Assembly: GCA_019787685.1 (NCBI GenBank)
Contig: JAHNUO010000024.1
Location: 1 to 64,000, forward strand
Direction of reading: 5' to 3'
From: Chiua virens
Taxonomy: Eukaryota; Basidiomycota; Agaricomycetes; Boletales; Boletaceae
Length of the DNA stretch: 64,000 nt
The position numbers and the translations under genes were made by a program. Below the pieces are notes generated by a model. The model did not search any database. It was not told the origin of the DNA and saw nothing but the letters and a program-made list of their open reading frames with translations. Of the stretch, positions 60,233-64,000 are shown one piece after another; position 1 is the stretch's first letter; every line of letters begins with the position of its first letter.

Positions 60233-61954
60233 TCACAGACGTCCATAGGGGTCAAGTGTTGGACGGCCAAATGTGGGCTATTCAAGAGTGTTTCAGCAAA
60301 CAAAATGAGCTGCACATTCCGAGAACCGGCGACTCACGATCGGTGCAGGCTTGTTGTTCAGAATACCCTCAATCTTGTCAACAATTTCGGGGGTCAGCTT
60401 GGGAATGACTTCCAACGCCTTCAGGTTATCGAGGACTTGCTCGGGTTTGGAGGCACCGAGAATGACTGTGCTCGTGTTGGGGTTCTTAGCGATCCATGCT
60501 AGTGCCAGGTGAGTCACAGAACAGCCGAGTTCTACACGGATGATTATATGTCAGCACAGAAACATAGATCGCAGCATGATATGAACCTGTCTCTGCAAAC
60601 TTGGTAAGCTGCTGGACCTTGCTGATTTTGGCACGACCTTCCTCTTCGTTGAGGCTCTTGAGCGTGTCTTTGAAAAAGTCAGAGTGCGCAGCGAAACGAG
60701 AGTTTTCTGGGATGCCGTCGTTGTACTAAATCAAAGAATTGTACGATATTGAGAAGGTGAGTTCTCAGAGATGCATCGTGGAAAGTAACTGGCACCTTTC
60801 CAGTGAGAAGACCGCTGGCGAGTGCTGACCATACAGTGGTGCCGATGGAATACTTTTTGTACAAGGGTGCGTACTCTTTCTCGGGGCGCTCCCGGTGGAA
60901 CATGCTGCAGGTTTGATCGTGAGCGATTTAAACTTTGTGGGGAAACGAAAAAGCCGCACTGGTGCTGGCATTGTTCGGCGATCGGGGCAATGAGGCCGAG
61001 TTTGTCAGCCACGTCTTCAGCAGTGAAAGAAAATACAAATCAAAACATGGCCTTATCGCAGGAAATGTTTACTCACGGTATGCCTCCTCAATGTCGCGGG
61101 CAGACCACTCTGATGTTGCCCAGTAGAAGGCCTAATGTACAGATTAAACACGGTCAGGTTTCTCAACATTAGCATACACCGCAGACCTACCCAGCCCTTT
61201 TCAATCACGAAGTTGAATGCGCGGACGATCTCCTCCATAGGAGCTATCACAGCGTCAGCACGTGGTTCGACCGGAACCGAAAAGTAACAAACGGACTGGA
61301 ATAATCGGGACGGTGGGCGAATATGACATCGACGTAGTCGAGGCCCAAGCGTTCGAGGGAAGCTTGAGTACCTTCGATGATGCTTGAAACCAGCATTACG
61401 TGAGCGATCGCGGAAACGGGGCAGCATAACTTGTCTCACTGTTTTCTGGACAGACCAGTGTCGTTGGGACCAGAACGAGTACCAAAGAACAATTTGGTCG
61501 TAATGACCATATCAGTTCGGCGGTAGCCGAGTTCCTTGATAACACGACCCCTGTAGGCGAACCAGGTCAGCATCATTTTCCTCGAGACAACATCCTTGGG
61601 GATGCATACATTTCGACCTCTGAACGGCCCTTGGCGTAGCCCTCAGCAGTATCGAACATGTTGATGCCGTTCTCATAAGCGACTTTGATGATTTCCTATT
61701 GGGAGACGTATCATGTTAGGGATCCAGCAACGTCATGCGATGAACTTGTGTTCAATCACCTTGACTGGGTCGCCAACGACGGTTCCACCCAAAGTCAACC
61801 CTATGATGGATCAGATCATTGAGGCTCATCGTGATCCACATAAGAAGGGCTACTCACAACCACCAAGCGAGAAGACAGGGACTCGCAAGCCGCTAGGGCC
61901 GAGGCGGCGGAATGGCATCCCCTTGGGATCGAATTCATATTGGACATTGGACAT
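60233..61954 (-). CDS. Aldo-keto reductase (AKR6, voltage-gated K+ channel beta-subunit-like)
   Basis: Twelve exons: 61954-61861, 61800-61760, 61695-61610, 61550-61440, 61382-61297, 61243-61191, 61131-61077, 61014-60960, 60904-60796, 60725-60587, 60531-60338 and 60277-60233, giving 355 residues with all phases consistent. Motifs: [32 protein letters not shown] (Asp60, Tyr65), MVITTKLFF (Lys93), [68 protein letters not shown], and the terminal [14 protein letters not shown]. It is a cytosolic NADPH-dependent oxidoreductase with a TIM-barrel fold; the substrate is unknown. High intron number and intact frame mark it as an ordinary expressed gene. Confidence 0.96.
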
Positions 61955-63626
61955 GGTTATCGATTCAAAACAAGCGGGTAGATATTCAGTGGGAAGTGAT
62001 GATCGCGGTCGATAGGCGGATTTCAACATCAATATATAGGCTCCACGACTCCATTGGCATGGGTTGCATTTCTAAGCAAAATATGGTTTTCGGTACCGAC
62101 CATGTCCATCTAGCTTGAAGATTTTAACGACAAAAAGTCAGCAAATACCACGGATGTTGAATTTATAAAAAGACGTGCGATAACTCACGCGTTTGGATTT
62201 TTGCAGGCTTATTCGAGTCAGCCTCGAAAAAGCTCAGCTGCCAGACCAACTTGTCAGAGAAAACGAGTATCACGTGGTGAGTTGTCGGCATCAACGCGGC
62301 TGCTCGCTTAACCAAGCGTGTTGTCTATTTAGATGCCAGCTCGGGCGGCGTATGGGTATGAAGATGCGTTCGGTGGGAGGAAACCCCACCTCGATGTTCC
62401 CGTGAACTCTTCATCTACATTTATTCATAAATGTATCGCGTTTCTCGGAGCTCCGGTAGCCCGTATGATGCACATTCGTGCGTCACGAGGTCTGGATCAG
62501 GTGTTTGCGAACCCAAGGTTCTTGGTCAGCGTTTTCTGTCTTTTGATAGAACACATTCAAAACTTTATTCTGTTACTAGTTACTTGTTGATCCGGCTGTG
62601 GTCCAACATAAATAGCCTCGCGATGCAATGCGATGCAACTTCAATGGGGCTCAAAAGATGGCACTGATGACAAATGTCATAGAGTAGCTCATTGAAGCCT
62701 CTTGAAGATACCAAACTGCTAGTACGTGGACAGTGCTCAAGTCGGCTTGCTCTCCTAGGACAGCCTTGCATCATAATCTGATCGATCTCAGGCTCGCAGC
62801 TCGCAATTACCTCCGAGGGCCATTTGAAATGTCCCGAGACCCTGATTCGCTGAGGCTGGGAGCATCCCAGGGTCATGTCACTGCAATTGATATCCCGTCT
62901 TTGCACGACGGTCTACTTGAACACTAACGTGGATGTCCTGAGGATGTCTCTGCACTCCGATTCTTCCGACTCCAGTCGAGCGGACGATCAAACAAGTGAG
63001 TGTAGAGAACGATTTTTTCACGACATAGGTATGCTGATCGTAGTGCATCATCTGGTGCAGCATGACGTCATGCACCAGGATCGGCAAGAAAACGAAGGAT
63101 CAGGTACCAGGTCAGATACCATGGGTCGCTGATCAACGTTATAAGCAAAGATTACCATCTCTCTTTGAACTTTACTGAACAGAGTTGACAATACGCCGAA
63201 CCTCCCGGGCCACCATTGAAGTTGGTTTAAATTGAACCAGGAAGGTAACCAAGAAATTTGTTTCGACTAGTTCAAGGCAGCGGCAGTTGAATGTCAGCAA
63301 AAAAATTTACGCCTTGCAGAATACATCAATCGTATAATTTGGCACTTCTTCCACTCTAAGAGAGAAATGACGAAAGAAATAAGTCATGTACTAATGGTGG
63401 AAGAAACTGTCAGTAGAGCAAAGTAGCAAATTAAGGTAAGAAATGTACAAGATAGAGTGAGTGTTTGGAGTTTGGTAGAGACCTATTGAACTATGTTACA
63501 GCGACCAAGATGCAGCAGAAAAAGCCTCAGTGGAAAGAAAATATACGACCAGTCACTGCAATAAAACCCCCCTCGAAAAGGTATATCCGCAGCCAGACGA
63601 GGGACAAAAGCAAGTTCGAATCCACA
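61955..63626. other. Region without a supported gene
   Basis: Promoter side of the aldo-keto reductase and further non-coding sequence. Frames at 62193-62590 and minus 62580-62906 have no recognisable domain. Confidence 0.35.
63060..63073. promoter_or_regulatory. CRE-like 14-base palindrome
   Basis: GCATGACGTCATGC contains TGACGTCA, the consensus site for ATF/CREB-type bZIP factors. It sits inside a longer imperfect palindrome with CTGGTGCA and TGCACCAG arms. No adjacent gene is certain, so a function is not established. Confidence 0.35.
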
Positions 63627-63818
63627 TCACGTAAGAGTGTGGTATTTCTCGTCTTGCGCCGTGTCCTCGCTGTCTCGATCTACGACCTTGTAGTGCCCTT
63701 CTTCTGCGAAGGCAGCAAGCGTCGGGTTGTGAACTGGGATAGCCTCAATATCGCAGTGTCCTTTGTCCTCGTCAATCTGAGAGACGATGGTAGTTTCAAC
63801 GTTGACGTTCAGAGCCAT
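63627..63818 (-). CDS. Small hypothetical acidic protein
   Basis: A 63-codon frame from ATG 63818 (MALNVNVETTIVSQIDEDKG) to TGA, ending in an acidic stretch (DRDSEDTAQDEKYHTLT). An in-frame upstream start at 63905 would give 92 residues with a Cys-rich insert. The sequence before TGA (ACGTGATG) could also be a splice donor, so it may be one exon of a longer gene. An overlapping plus-strand frame at 63465-63920 is also open. No family is recognised. Confidence 0.3.
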   Translation of the reverse strand: MALNVNVETTIVSQIDEDKGHCDIEAIPVHNPTLAAFAEEGHYKVVDRDSEDTAQDEKYHTLT

Positions 63819-64000
63819 CTTGAGCAAGATGTTAGTAATGAAACGAACACAACAACAGCATATCGAGATACACACACTCTTCTGAGTCATGTTCGGGTTG
63901 AGCATACGATTCTATCATAAGTACAGAAATTAGCTCGAGCCACACAGAAGACATGATAAAGACGAACCGAGAAGTGACTCCTGTTAAGGGGGCTGGCCAA

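Noticed and set aside
63605..63630. GTTCGAATCC, resembling a tRNA T-loop
   Set aside because: The flanking bases do not form a T-stem and no A-box or acceptor stem is placed correctly.

Overview
The window is nuclear DNA of a filamentous basidiomycete, most likely an Agaricomycete. The genes are packed on both strands and broken by many 45-110 base spliceosomal introns. They include families typical of that group: a DUF6533-type membrane protein, a Gfd2/YDR514C-like exonuclease-fold protein, Ser/Thr-rich GPI-anchored proteins and an OrsD/RecQ helicase composite. No bacterial-style operons, tRNAs, rRNAs or CRISPR arrays were seen. The genus cannot be fixed from the sequence alone.

Layout. 1-8.9 kb is an AT-rich, mobile-element-like block. 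It holds the end of an unknown plus-strand gene, a six-kb minus-strand gene joining a C2H2/OrsD-type N-terminus to a RecQ-type helicase, and a 180-base inverted repeat. It abuts, within a few bases, the stop codon of a CDK-like kinase (8.9-10.3 kb). 10.5-35 kb is a duplication-rich stretch. Two decayed glycosyltransferase-like copies lie in inverted orientation at 10.5-11.6 and 34.1-34.9 kb. Between them are ATP23, two paralogous GPI-anchored protein genes around a DUF6533 membrane gene and a pair of dispersed direct repeats, ubiquitin-eL40, the Gfd2-like gene, and a full delta-COP gene with a truncated delta-COP pseudogene on the far side of an ARM-type helical-repeat gene. 35-54.4 kb carries ordinary housekeeping genes: NIF3, a TPX2-domain spindle protein, a small Cys-rich protein, a peroxisomal enoyl-CoA hydratase (SKL terminus), an RRM-less CstF2 hinge protein and a glutaredoxin. 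54.4-60.2 kb is gene-poor with decayed fragments. It is followed by an intact 12-exon aldo-keto reductase (60.2-62.0 kb) and a weak small ORF near the right edge.

The conserved genes are general cell functions (mitochondrial proteolysis, ribosome, COPI coat, mRNA 3' processing, peroxisomal beta-oxidation, redox, cell cycle) and do not form a metabolic cluster. Eight could be spliced by hand into complete reading frames with consistent phases, plus the two GPI genes. Three others (kinase, delta-COP, TPX2) each need a single-base correction. That pattern suggests either consensus errors in the assembly or real recent decay. The most unusual items are the OrsD-RecQ composite gene with its neighbouring inverted repeat, the nested duplications, and very small exons (6-nt internal, ATG-only first exon, 9-nt last exon).
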